Assembly (NCBI GenBank): GCA_963791635.1
Contig: CAWBTC010000014.1
Location: forward strand, 78,585-142,584
Source of the DNA: VFMC01 sp963791635
GTDB lineage: Bacteria; Actinomycetota; Acidimicrobiia; Acidimicrobiales; Ilumatobacteraceae
DNA: 64,000 nucleotides
Reading direction: 5' to 3'
The position numbers and the translations under genes are program-made. Below are positions 26,374 through 34,640 of this stretch, piece after piece. Each line of letters begins with the position of its first letter. Within the stretch, counting starts at the first letter, position 1. Below the pieces are notes generated by a model. It did no database searches. It saw nothing but the letters and a program-made list of their open reading frames with translations, and was not told where the DNA came from.

Positions 26374-27590
26374 CCGGTCTCGCCGCTCCCGCGCCGGCGC
26401 ACGGTTCCACCGCATGGGCGTCGATCCGCCACTTCGTGCGTGTCGTGCTTCGCCAGATCGTCGGCGACCGCACGGCCATGTTCTTCATCCTCGTGCTCCC
26501 GGTCGTGGTGATCGTCGTGATCGGCGCAACCTTCGGATCGGCCGCGTCGTTCGAGATCGGTGTGGTTCGACTCTCCACGGTGACGACGGCTGGCGGCACC
26601 GCGAGCGCGATCGAGCAGCACCTCCGAGACGCCGACGGCGTGAGCGTGGAGGTGTTCACGAGCATCGACGAGATGCGCGGAGCCGTACGGCGCCAAGCAC
26701 TGTCGCTCGGCGTCGTCTTCGCCGACGGCCTCGACGCTGAGATCGCAGCGGGCCGAACCGGGATCACCCTGGTCGCCGACCCTGCATCACAGAGCGCGCA
26801 GGCGGCACTCGACATCGTGCGCTCGGCGGTGGCGACCGAGCTCTCCCCCGCCGACGCGGCCCGATTTGCCGCCGACCTCGCCGGCATCGGCATCGATGAC
26901 GCCACGTCGATGGCAGCCTCCGTCCAGGCATCCATGCCTCCCGTGCTCGTCAGCGTGGACAACGTCGGCGAGGCCCGCGAGGCAGACCTCAGTGCGTTCT
27001 CACTCACCGCGCCACAGAACCTCGTCCTGTTCGTGTTCATCAATGCAATGGCCGGTGGTGCCTCGCTCGTGAGGATGCGGCGGATGGGCGTGCTGCGACG
27101 GGTGCTCGCCGGCCCGGCCGGTGCAGGCGATGTGGTGATCGGCGTGACTGCCGCATGGTTCCTCGTCGCGCTGCTCCAGTCGCTGTTGATCATGGCGATC
27201 GGCGGACTGCTGTTCGGGGTGTCGTGGGGCGATCCGGTGGCTGCCGGATCGTTGTTGGTGGTGTTCTCCGCGGTCGGAGCGGGCGCAGGCCTGATGGTCG
27301 GCTCGCTCGGCGGCAACGAGGATCGCGTCTCCGCGATGGGCCCGCCGGTCGGCATCGTCCTGGGAGCACTCGGCGGCTGCATGGTCCCGCTCGAGGTGTT
27401 CCCGGCAAGCATGCTCACGGTCGCCAAGGCGGTGCCGCACTACTGGGCGATGAAGGCATGGCAGCGCCTCGTGTTCGATGGCGAAGGACTCGGGGCCATC
27501 GCGATGCCGCTCCTCGTACTGGTCGGCTTCGCGACCGTGTTCCTGTTGGTGGCGATGCGGGCGCTGCATCTCGGCCTCACGCGGGGCTGA
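26370..27590 (+). CDS. ABC-2 type permease
   Basis: 406-aa second permease of the exporter with the same layout as its partner: N-terminal helix MFFILVLPVVVIVVIGATFG, a long external loop, then helices from NLVLFVFINAMAGGASL to the C-terminus. ATGA overlap with the upstream permease. The two permeases probably form a heterodimer with the ATPase. A 57-nt gap follows before panB, which seems to have its own promoter. Confidence 0.88.
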   Translation: MTGLAAPAPAHGSTAWASIRHFVRVVLRQIVGDRTAMFFILVLPVVVIVVIGATFGSAASFEIGVVRLSTVTTAGGTASAIEQHLRDADGVSVEVFTSIDEMRGAVRRQALSLGVVFADGLDAEIAAGRTGITLVADPASQSAQAALDIVRSAVATELSPADAARFAADLAGIGIDDATSMAASVQASMPPVLVSVDNVGEAREADLSAFSLTAPQNLVLFVFINAMAGGASLVRMRRMGVLRRVLAGPAGAGDVVIGVTAAWFLVALLQSLLIMAIGGLLFGVSWGDPVAAGSLLVVFSAVGAGAGLMVGSLGGNEDRVSAMGPPVGIVLGALGGCMVPLEVFPASMLTVAKAVPHYWAMKAWQRLVFDGEGLGAIAMPLLVLVGFATVFLLVAMRALHLGLTRG

Positions 27591-27647
27591 CCGCTCGGCT
27601 GACCTGGGGATGACCGGCGCCTCACCCGCCATGCCTACGCTGTCCGG

Positions 27648-28496
27648 GTGACCATCGAAGAGGCGCCCTATGCGCAGAACATCCCGGCGGACGAGTCGCT
27701 CAAGCGTGTGCGCATCCGTCATTTCCGCCGGGCGAAGCAACAGGGCATCAAGATCACGGGTCTCACCAGCTACGACTTCTTGTCGGCGTCCATCTTCGAC
27801 CGTGCAGGCATCGACTTCCTGCTCGTCGGCGACAGTGCCGGCAACGCCGTCTTCGGCTACGACACCACGCTCCCGGTCACCAACGACGAGTTGATCCCGC
27901 TGTGTCGCGCCGTGGTGCGAGCGGTGAAGCGAGCCCTCGTGGTCGCCGACATGCCCTTTGGCTCGTACGAGGTCGGCCCTGACGAAGCACTCCACACGGC
28001 CATCCGGTTCATGAAGGAGACCGGTGCACACGCAGTGAAGCTCGAAGGCGGCGTGCGCAGCGCCAAACAGATCGAGGCGATCGTGCGCGCCGGGATTCCC
28101 GTGATGGCCCACATCGGTTTCACACCGCAGAGCGAGCACGGCCTCGGCGGCCACATCATCCAGGGTCGCGGCGAGGGGGCCGCGGCGCTCTTGGAGGACG
28201 CGATGGCGGTCGAGGAAGCGGGCGCGTTCGCGGTGGTGCTCGAGATGGTGCCGTCCGCGGTGGCTGCGCAGGTGACCAAGGCCCTCACGATCCCCACGAT
28301 CAGTGTCGGCGCGGGACCTGACTGTGACGGCCAGCTGATGGTGTGGACCGACTGGGCAGGTTTCACCACCGGCCGCATCCCACGCTTCGTGAAGCAGTAC
28401 GCCCAGATCGCCGACGTGCTGTACGACGCGGCCGTCGCATACCGCGAGGACGTCGAGGCCTCGGTCTACCCCGCGCCGGAGCACGAGTACGAGTGA
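27648..28496 (+). CDS. panB: 3-methyl-2-oxobutanoate hydroxymethyltransferase
   Basis: 282-aa PanB, which adds a hydroxymethyl group from methylene-THF to alpha-ketoisovalerate in pantothenate (CoA) synthesis. Conserved motifs: ITGLTSYDFLSASIFDRAG, LLVGDSAGNAVFGYDTTLPVT (metal-binding Asp), ADMPFGSYEVGPDEAL, HAVKLEGG, MAHIGFTPQ and VEEAGAFAVVLEMVP (catalytic Glu). GTG start; TACGCT at 27636-27641 ends 6 nt before it, which suggests a leaderless transcript. No other pan gene is adjacent. It converges with the aminomethyltransferase gene. Confidence 0.94.
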   Translation: MTIEEAPYAQNIPADESLKRVRIRHFRRAKQQGIKITGLTSYDFLSASIFDRAGIDFLLVGDSAGNAVFGYDTTLPVTNDELIPLCRAVVRAVKRALVVADMPFGSYEVGPDEALHTAIRFMKETGAHAVKLEGGVRSAKQIEAIVRAGIPVMAHIGFTPQSEHGLGGHIIQGRGEGAAALLEDAMAVEEAGAFAVVLEMVPSAVAAQVTKALTIPTISVGAGPDCDGQLMVWTDWAGFTTGRIPRFVKQYAQIADVLYDAAVAYREDVEASVYPAPEHEYE

Positions 28497-28514
28497 CCGG
28501 ACCCGGCAGCCGGA

Positions 28515-29639
28515 TCAGCGTTGCGATGCCCCTGGGAACGGCAGATCGCACACCGTTGCCCGGCGTGAACCGTCACCGAGGTCGACCGTGACGACGGTGC
28601 CGATCGCACCATGGTCGACGCCGAGCATGCCGATGGCAACGTTGGTCTGCAGCCGAGGCGACCACACCGCCGAGGTCACCTGACCGATTCGGGCTCCCGA
28701 GACGTCGGTCACCGGCCACGGGTCACGATGGGGCGGCACGCGGTCGCCTTCGATCGACAACCCACGGATCCGTCGCGACACACCGACGTCGCGCTGACGC
28801 CGCAGGGCGTCGAGGCCGATCGCTTCGATCGGCGCATCGAGCGAGCAGTACCGGTCGAAACCTGCCTCGAGCGCGGTGTCGGCGCGGGTGACATCCGTGC
28901 CATAGGTGAGCAAGCCGGCCTCGATCCGTTCGATCAGGTTCGGGCAGCCCGGGCCGATGTCGTCATCGGCACCCGCATCCATGAGGCGGTCGTAGAGCTT
29001 CTGACCGACATCCACGTCATCGACGTAGATCTCGAAGCCACCCTGGGCGCTCCATCCGCTACGCGCGACGACCATCGCATGCCCGTCGAAGGCGAGTGGC
29101 GCGAACCGAAAGAAGCGGATCGCGCGCACGTTCTCACCGAAGACTCTCGCCATCACGTCCTCTGCGCGAACTCCCTGAACCGCGAGCGGCCACACATCGG
29201 GCTCGCGCACGACCACGTCGAGACCCATGCCGTGTGCGATCCCGCCGGCCCACAGCACGACGTCTGAGTCGGACACCGAGAACCACCAGTGCTGATCGCC
29301 GACGTGCAAAACCACGGGGTCGTTGATCAGCTGGCCCTCGTGGTCGAGCACGGGTGCGTAGCCGCACCGACCGATCACCATCTTGCTCAGATCGCGCACG
29401 GTGAGCAGCTGCGCCAGTCGATCGGCGTCGGGGCCGACGATCTCCACCTGCCGCTCACAGCCGACATCCCACACCTGCACCGAACGGCGAAGATGCTCGT
29501 AGTCGTCCTCGAGACCGCGGAACTGCGTGGGGAGCAGCATGTGGTTGTACACGGTGTACGACAGCACGCCGGCCGCTTCGACCCGCGACGTCCACGGCGT
29601 GGAGCGGAGGCGACGACTGATCGCCAGGGCCGGCGGCAT
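28515..29639 (-). CDS. GcvT-family aminomethyltransferase, DmdA-like
   Basis: 374-aa protein of the glycine cleavage T/aminomethyltransferase fold (folate-binding). The N-terminus (SRRLRSTPWTSRVEAAGV, SYTVYNHMLLPTQF), VQVWDVGCERQVEI and CPNLIERIEAGLLTYG look closer to dimethylsulfoniopropionate demethylase (DmdA) than to GcvT. No gcvH or gcvP is nearby, which also argues against a glycine cleavage role. If DmdA-like, it would move a methyl group from DMSP to tetrahydrofolate. ATG 29639 shares one base with the stop of the DUF1326 gene. Assignment to DmdA is by remembered family features and needs a tree. Confidence 0.72.
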   Translation of the reverse strand: MPPALAISRRLRSTPWTSRVEAAGVLSYTVYNHMLLPTQFRGLEDDYEHLRRSVQVWDVGCERQVEIVGPDADRLAQLLTVRDLSKMVIGRCGYAPVLDHEGQLINDPVVLHVGDQHWWFSVSDSDVVLWAGGIAHGMGLDVVVREPDVWPLAVQGVRAEDVMARVFGENVRAIRFFRFAPLAFDGHAMVVARSGWSAQGGFEIYVDDVDVGQKLYDRLMDAGADDDIGPGCPNLIERIEAGLLTYGTDVTRADTALEAGFDRYCSLDAPIEAIGLDALRRQRDVGVSRRIRGLSIEGDRVPPHRDPWPVTDVSGARIGQVTSAVWSPRLQTNVAIGMLGVDHGAIGTVVTVDLGDGSRRATVCDLPFPGASQR

Positions 29640-30259
29640 CAGGGGCCTTCCCAACGGATCTGGCAGATCTCCGCGCTGCGACCCTCGAAGTTCCACACTC
29701 GACCGAACGCTCGCACCCGGCCCGTGACTGCCTCTGCGACGGTCACCTCCGGTCCCATCCAGTACTGGGTGTTGACGACGCTCACCTCTTCGCCCTCGCG
29801 TGCACCGCCGATGGGGGCGACTCGACCCTGGATGTACTTGCCGACCGACAGCGTGCGGTCATTGCCGTCGCGTTCGAATCGAACCGGTGCGCGCTCGGCG
29901 CCGAGGTACTCGCCGACGAGCAGGTTGAACAAGCCGGTGCTGCCACGACGCTGGCCCCGGAAGATCGACTCGAGCTGCTCGTACTGCGCGTCGTCGGCTC
30001 GATCGTCGATCCACAGCGCGAGGCTCCAGTTGCCTCGCTCCATCTTGCCGGGGATGTCGAGCAGCATCGCCACGTCGAGCCCCGACAGGTCGACGTCGCC
30101 CGAATGGCCCGTGTCGATGTGCACGCCGGACCACGCCTGGCAGTACCCCTCGGTCGGCGGGTGCTTGCCGAGCGAGATGACGCATGGGCAGAACACCGTG
30201 CAATTGCAGTTGAGGATCAGCTCACCTTCGAGGACCCATGGTTCCTTGGACGCACTCAT
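29639..30259 (-). CDS. DUF1326 domain protein
   Basis: 206 aa with the DUF1326 signature: LNCNCTVFCPCVISLGKHPP at the N-terminus (Cys-rich, possibly metal-binding) and a body ending in FNLLVGEYLG and related strands. Function unknown; DUF1326 and DUF2182 genes are often neighbours, as here. ATG 30259 has AAGGAG 10 nt upstream; the GTG at 30265 (spacing 4) is an alternative. It overlaps the DmdA-like gene by one base, so both should be translated from one mRNA. Confidence 0.82.
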   Translation of the reverse strand: MSASKEPWVLEGELILNCNCTVFCPCVISLGKHPPTEGYCQAWSGVHIDTGHSGDVDLSGLDVAMLLDIPGKMERGNWSLALWIDDRADDAQYEQLESIFRGQRRGSTGLFNLLVGEYLGAERAPVRFERDGNDRTLSVGKYIQGRVAPIGGAREGEEVSVVNTQYWMGPEVTVAEAVTGRVRAFGRVWNFEGRSAEICQIRWEGP

Positions 30260-30280
30260 GCTCACATCACTCCTTCGTTT

Positions 30281-30302
30281 CGTTCGTTCGTTCGTTCGTT
30301 CG
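30281..30302. repeat. CGTT tetranucleotide microsatellite
   Basis: Five perfect CGTT units followed by CG, preceded by a related cgttt. The run lies in the 55-nt gap between the DUF2182 stop and the DUF1326 SD. A change in unit number would alter the distance but no reading frame. Confidence 0.85.
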
Positions 30303-30314
30303 CCGCCGCTGCGA

Positions 30315-31062
30315 TCATCCGAGCCAGCCCACCCACACCGACACAGCGCCGAGCACCAACAGCGCGCCGAACGGCATGCGCACGCGCTCGCCGACGGTCG
30401 GCAGCTTCTCCACGACCATGAGTGCCGTGGCGATCACCATGAACCACATCGAGTGGATCCCGCCGACGAACGCGAGCCCCATCACTGCCCAACAACAGCC
30501 GATGCAGGTGACCGCGTGTCGGCTCCCCATCCGGAGACCACCCCACACGCCATCTCGCCAATGCACCATGAAGAACGTCATCGGACGAGTGCATCCGCTG
30601 AGGCAGGCCTGCTTCCACGGCGTGAACTGGTAGATCCCGGCTGCCGCCAGCGCGGCGCCGGCCAGCGCCGTCGAGCGGAGCTCGCCTGCATCCCCGACCA
30701 CACCGCTGCGGGCCAACGCGACCTGGAGCGAGGCTGCGACCGTTGCGTACCCCAACCACAACCCGAGGTACCCGCCGACGAACGACCACCAGGTGAGATC
30801 GATCCGGCCTCGAAACCCGCTCCCCCGTCGGTTCGCAAGCAGGTCGTCGAGCGCACGGAGCACCGGGATGCTCGTCGGGAGCATCATCACAGCCGTCATC
30901 ACCGCCCAACTCGCGAACGTTCGGTCGAGTCCGATCGCCGGAGCACCGCGATGATGCGACGCCGGAACCCCCATGGTCATGGCCGAGGCGAACGAGCGCG
31001 ACCAGCAGCAGCGCCCAGAGCGAGACGGCGACGAGGCCGCGCGTCCACATCCGCTGTCCCAT
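30315..31062 (-). pseudogene. DUF2182 membrane protein, frame broken at a 5-C run (30968)
   Basis: Integral membrane protein of the DUF2182 family (predicted metal-binding). The N-terminal helix MWTRGLVAVSLWALLLVALV is in one frame and the remainder from VPASHHRGAPAIGLDRTF is in another. Removing one base from the ccccc run at 30968-30972 joins them into about 248 residues. Conserved features include WAVMTAVMMLPTSIPVL, YQFTPWKQACLSGCTRPM and CIGCCWAVMGL. The rest of the gene is intact. Upstream lie direct repeats (gcgtccacatgc) and the 30-bp palindrome shared with the divergent XRE gene. Confidence 0.78.
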
Positions 31063-31121
31063 CGCGCGTCCACATGCGCGTCCACATGCGCTGCTCCGAT
31101 GTCGGCAAGCTGGCCATCCTC

Positions 31122-31151
31122 ATGACGCGATCACTATAGTGATCGCGTCAT
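31122..31151. promoter_or_regulatory. perfect 30-bp palindromic operator/promoter
   Basis: ATGACGCGATCACTA followed exactly by its reverse complement. The centre gives TATAGT (31135-31140) on the plus strand and, by symmetry, TATAGT on the minus strand, so two -10 boxes overlap. The right end includes the first two bases of the XRE ATG (31150), and the plus-strand -10 ends 9 nt before that start. This is where an autoregulating XRE dimer would bind to control both directions. Confidence 0.75.
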
Positions 31152-32046
31152 GTCGACCAGCATCGAACGCCATCCCGATCCGTGGACCTTCGACCCGAGT
31201 CGATTTGCGCGCATCCTCAGCGACACCCGTCTGCGTCTCGGCTGGTCCACCCGCGAGCTCGCTCGTCGAGCTGCGCTGTCGCAGCCGTACATCGTCGCGC
31301 TCGAGCGGGCGCGGTCGGCAGAGGTGGCTGGTGGCCCGACCCCGACCGTCGATGTGGTGGCCCGCCTGGCCAGAGCACTCGGGCTGGATGCGGTCGCGCT
31401 GTTCACGGCAGGGCTGCGGCCCGCCGGCCAGCACGTGTTCATGGTCGTCGACAAGTCGTCGCCGAAGACGGTCGATGTCGCGCGCAGTGCAAGCGGCGCG
31501 GACACGTCGCAGTGGATCGCCATCGGTTCGCCGGCCGGCGCGACACCCACGCGCGGCGCAGCGCACCATGCGATCGAGCTCCGCCGCACCGTCGACGGTG
31601 TGTATCGCCCTCACACCGTTGCCGCCTCGCTCGCCGACGAGCTCCGAGACCTCGGCGACGCCATCGACGGCTGCGACGTGGGCCTCGTCTTCACCGACAC
31701 CTCGAAGGTGATGGCCTCGCTGGCCGACCCCGACACGATCATGCGGTTCGAACATCGCTGGGCGTCGGTGGTCGACCAAGCAGCATCGGCCGCGCATGCA
31801 CGCGCCGGATGGAACGTGTGCGTGTACGAGATCGGGGCCCTCCGTGCGCTCGCCGACCCGGTGGCCACCACACTCGATCTGATGAAGAGCCACGACACCA
31901 CGTGGGTGACACAGCGCTCGCACGTGACCACCGGCATCGAAGCTGCGCAACGCGTGCTCGAACGACTCCGCCCGGTCGGCTCCAACCCGGCCGAGTGGCG
32001 AGCCACCGCACGAGAACTCGCCACAGGCATCGGCCTGGCGGCCTGA
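31150..32046 (+). CDS. XRE-family transcriptional regulator
   Basis: 298 aa. N-terminal helix-turn-helix of the XRE/Cro type at about residues 17-85 (LRLGWSTRELARRAALSQPYIVALERA); note the insert AEVAGGPTPTVDVVARLARALGL completing the domain. The C-terminal 200 residues have no recognised ligand fold but include YEIGALRALADPVATTLDLM. It begins inside the 30-bp palindrome and is probably leaderless, so it likely represses itself and the divergent DUF2182-DUF1326-DmdA-like operon. AcuI-like and flavoprotein genes follow on the same strand. Confidence 0.85.
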   Translation: MSTSIERHPDPWTFDPSRFARILSDTRLRLGWSTRELARRAALSQPYIVALERARSAEVAGGPTPTVDVVARLARALGLDAVALFTAGLRPAGQHVFMVVDKSSPKTVDVARSASGADTSQWIAIGSPAGATPTRGAAHHAIELRRTVDGVYRPHTVAASLADELRDLGDAIDGCDVGLVFTDTSKVMASLADPDTIMRFEHRWASVVDQAASAAHARAGWNVCVYEIGALRALADPVATTLDLMKSHDTTWVTQRSHVTTGIEAAQRVLERLRPVGSNPAEWRATARELATGIGLAA

Positions 32047-32066
32047 ACCACCGAGGAGTCCATTCC

Positions 32067-33074
32067 ATGAACACCACCCGAGCATTTCTCGCCGGCCAGA
32101 CCGACACCGGTTGGGCACGCCGGGTCGGCACCATCGACCTTGGCCCGCTGGCCGACGGGGAGCTGCTCGTTCGTGTCGAGATGTCCTGCATCAACTTCAA
32201 GGACGGCCTGGCGACCAGCGAGCGCGGCCGGGTCGCGCGCATCGACCCGCTCGTTCCCGGCGTGGATCTCGCCGGCGAGGTGATCGAGTCACTGAGCAGT
32301 GAGGTGCCGGTCGGCTCCAAGGTGATCGTCCATGGATACGACCTCGGCGTCTCGCACCACGGGGGCTACGCCGAGCTGGCCCGGGTGCCGGCTTCATGGG
32401 TGGTGCCGATGCCCGACGGACTCGATGCTTCGATGGCGATGACCGTCGGCACGGCCGGCTTCACCGCTGCTCTCTCCGTCGCCGCGCTCGAGCGAGCGGG
32501 GCTCGTCGCAGGCACGGGTCCCGTGCTCGTCACCGGCGCCACCGGTGGCGTGGGCTCGATGGCGGTCGGCATGCTTGCTGCTCGTGGTCACGAGGTGGTG
32601 GCGAGCACCGGCAAGGCCGACGAAGCCGCATGGCTGACGTCGCTCGGCGCGGCCGACGTGATCGACCGCAGTGAGCTGACGCCCGAGTCGAGCAAGCCGT
32701 TGGAGAAGGAACGCTGGGCGGGATGCGTGGACTGCGTCGGAGGCGCCACGCTCGCCCATGTGCTACGAACGCTCCGATACGGCTCCAGCGTCGCCGCGAG
32801 CGGGCTCACCGGTGGCACCGACATTCCCACCACCGTGCTCCCGTTCATCCTTCGCAACGTGTCGCTCCTCGGCATCGACAGCGTGCAGACGCCGATCGGC
32901 GAACGTCGTGCGATCTGGCAGCGCATCGCCACCGATCTTCGTCCGACCTGGCTCGGGGTCGTCGACGGCCCGTGGCAGCAGGAGCTGGTCGGGTTCGACC
33001 AACTGTCGGCCCAACTCGACCGGATCCTCGCCGGTGGCATGCGCGGGCGGGTGCTGGTCAGCCCGGACCAGTGA
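32067..33074 (+). CDS. acuI: AcuI/YhdH family acrylyl-CoA reductase-like protein
   Basis: 335-aa zinc-free MDR (quinone oxidoreductase superfamily) of the YhdH/YhfP/AcuI type. Features match the family closely: INFKDGLA, VPGVDLAGEV, HGGYAELARVPASWVVPMP, AMTVGTAGFTAALSV, LVTGATGGVGSMAVGMLAARGH (NADPH motif), WAGCVDCVGG and LLGIDSVQTP. AcuI reduces acryloyl-CoA to propionyl-CoA, detoxifying acrylate from DMSP; in Ruegeria it lies beside dmdA. GAGGAG sits 8 nt before the ATG. It follows the XRE regulator by 20 nt. Confidence 0.88.
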   Translation: MNTTRAFLAGQTDTGWARRVGTIDLGPLADGELLVRVEMSCINFKDGLATSERGRVARIDPLVPGVDLAGEVIESLSSEVPVGSKVIVHGYDLGVSHHGGYAELARVPASWVVPMPDGLDASMAMTVGTAGFTAALSVAALERAGLVAGTGPVLVTGATGGVGSMAVGMLAARGHEVVASTGKADEAAWLTSLGAADVIDRSELTPESSKPLEKERWAGCVDCVGGATLAHVLRTLRYGSSVAASGLTGGTDIPTTVLPFILRNVSLLGIDSVQTPIGERRAIWQRIATDLRPTWLGVVDGPWQQELVGFDQLSAQLDRILAGGMRGRVLVSPDQ

Positions 33075-33138
33075 CCGCCCGCTCCGATCCGACCGGCAGT
33101 CGCGGCAAGACTCCCTGAATGCGAGAGCCACGCACCTG

Positions 33139-34506
33139 ATGCTCGGCACGATCACCGAACCTGCACGGGCGATCGACGTGATCCACCACACCGATGTGCT
33201 CGTCGTGGGATCAGGCCCGGCCGGACTGGCGGCCGCGATCGCTGCGGCGCGTCATGGCGTGGAGGTCACCCTCGTCGAACGCTTCGGGTGCTTCGGTGGC
33301 AACATCACCACGGTCGGCGTGGAGGGCATGGCGTGGTACCGCCACGAACAGACGGTGGAGGCCGACGGCATCGGCCGCGAGCTCGAGAACCGCGCCTACC
33401 AGATGGGCGCCGCGGTGCCGGAGAGCCAGTCGCAGTCGTACGAGATCGATGCCGAGGGCTTCAAGGTCGTGGCTGATGTGCTCGTGCAGGAGGCAGGCAT
33501 CCATCCGATGCTGCACCGCAGCTTCGTGTCGCCGGTGATGGACAGCGGCGCGGTGATCGGGATCATCACCGAGTCGAAGGCCGGCCGTGAAGCGATCCTC
33601 GCCCGTCGAGTGATCGATGCCACCGGCGATGCCGACATCGCCCATCGCGCCGGCGCCCCAACGCATCTCACCCCTCGCGAGCAGATGATGGCTGCATCGG
33701 TGATGTTCCATCTCGCCGGTGTCGACAAGCGACGCTTCGTCGAGGGCGTCGCAGCAGATCCGCAGACGTACGCCGACTGGGCGGGCAACGGCGAGTGGAC
33801 GATCGAGACCACCGGCAAGGAGGACGGGATGTTCTCGCCGTTCCTGCACAAGCCGTTCCGAGCCGCTGTGGAGGCCGGGCTCATCCCGGCCGATCTCACG
33901 ACCATCGCCGGCACCTGGGGGGCGATCCACGACTCGGGCGAGCTGACCTACATGAACCTCGTCCACCTGGCGGGCATCGATGGCACCGATCCGGACGACC
34001 TGACGCGGGGCGAGATCGAGGGACGCCGCCAGGCGATGCAAGCGATCGAGGCGTTGCGGGCTTTCACGCCCGGTTGCGAAGGCGCCCGATTGCGCAACTT
34101 CGGCATGACGCTGGGCATCCGCGACACGCGCAAGATCGATGCCGTCTACGACATGACCGAACACGACGTGCGCGAGCAGGCCCGCTTCGACGACTCGATC
34201 GGGATCTACCCAGAATTCATCGATGGCTACGGCGTCCTCATCCTCCCCACCACCGGCCGCTACTTCCACCTGCCCTATCGCAACCTGTTGCCACGGGGCG
34301 TGCGCAACCTGCTGGTGGCGGGTCGAGCCTCCGGCGGCGACAGGATCAGCCATGCCTCCACGCGCAACATGTCGTGCTGCGCCGTGCTCGGCCAGGGCGC
34401 AGGCATCGCCGCAGCGCAGAGCCTCCACGACGACTGCGAACTCGACGATGTCAGGATCGACCGCATCCAGGCCGAGCTGACCCGCCAGGGCGTGCGCTAC
34501 CGCTGA
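33139..34506 (+). CDS. FAD-dependent oxidoreductase (succinate dehydrogenase/GltD-like flavoprotein)
   Basis: 455-aa flavoprotein of the FAD-dependent oxidoreductase family PF12831. FAD motif DVLVVGSGPAGLAAAIAAARHG, then ERFGCFGGNITTVGVEGM, VIDATGDADIAHRAGAP, and C-terminal FHLPYRNLLPRGVRNLLVAGRASGGDRISHAS. The substrate cannot be read from sequence. It is the last gene of the XRE-AcuI run, 64 nt after acuI. ATG 33139 is used; it lacks a good SD, and translation may depend on the upstream genes. Confidence 0.8.
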   Translation: MLGTITEPARAIDVIHHTDVLVVGSGPAGLAAAIAAARHGVEVTLVERFGCFGGNITTVGVEGMAWYRHEQTVEADGIGRELENRAYQMGAAVPESQSQSYEIDAEGFKVVADVLVQEAGIHPMLHRSFVSPVMDSGAVIGIITESKAGREAILARRVIDATGDADIAHRAGAPTHLTPREQMMAASVMFHLAGVDKRRFVEGVAADPQTYADWAGNGEWTIETTGKEDGMFSPFLHKPFRAAVEAGLIPADLTTIAGTWGAIHDSGELTYMNLVHLAGIDGTDPDDLTRGEIEGRRQAMQAIEALRAFTPGCEGARLRNFGMTLGIRDTRKIDAVYDMTEHDVREQARFDDSIGIYPEFIDGYGVLILPTTGRYFHLPYRNLLPRGVRNLLVAGRASGGDRISHASTRNMSCCAVLGQGAGIAAAQSLHDDCELDDVRIDRIQAELTRQGVRYR

Positions 34507-34507
34507 C

Positions 34508-34640
34508 CCCAACCACCCCCCGCGATGCGAGATGAGCGTCGCTGCCGGGCCCATTTCTCATCGCACGCGCCGTGTGGCCGAGGCCGATGAGAAGTGCGGT
34601 CGCTACCGCCGCTCATCTCTCATCGCGTGGGGTTGTGGGT
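34508..34640. repeat. nested inverted repeats between convergent genes
   Basis: Outer arms of about 30 bp (34508-34538 and 34610-34640) share CGCGATG, GAGATGAGCG and flanking CCCC/GGGG stretches; an inner pair (tttctcatcgca and gatgagaagtgcgg) lies within. All four carry a CTCATCGC-like word. The element fills the gap between the flavoprotein and the convergent BVMO, so it may be a bidirectional terminator or a palindromic interspersed repeat. Confidence 0.6.

Noticed and set aside
27000..28484. 494-aa minus-strand ORF opposite panB and the permease
   Set aside because: Antisense of panB with no domain; panB motifs are clear on the plus strand.
31086..31121. DUF2182 start at the mirrored ATG (31123, minus) of the palindrome
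   Set aside because: That frame does not lead into the DUF2182 protein, while the ATG at 31062 gives the expected N-terminal helix; further indels in the gcgtccacatgc repeats cannot be excluded.
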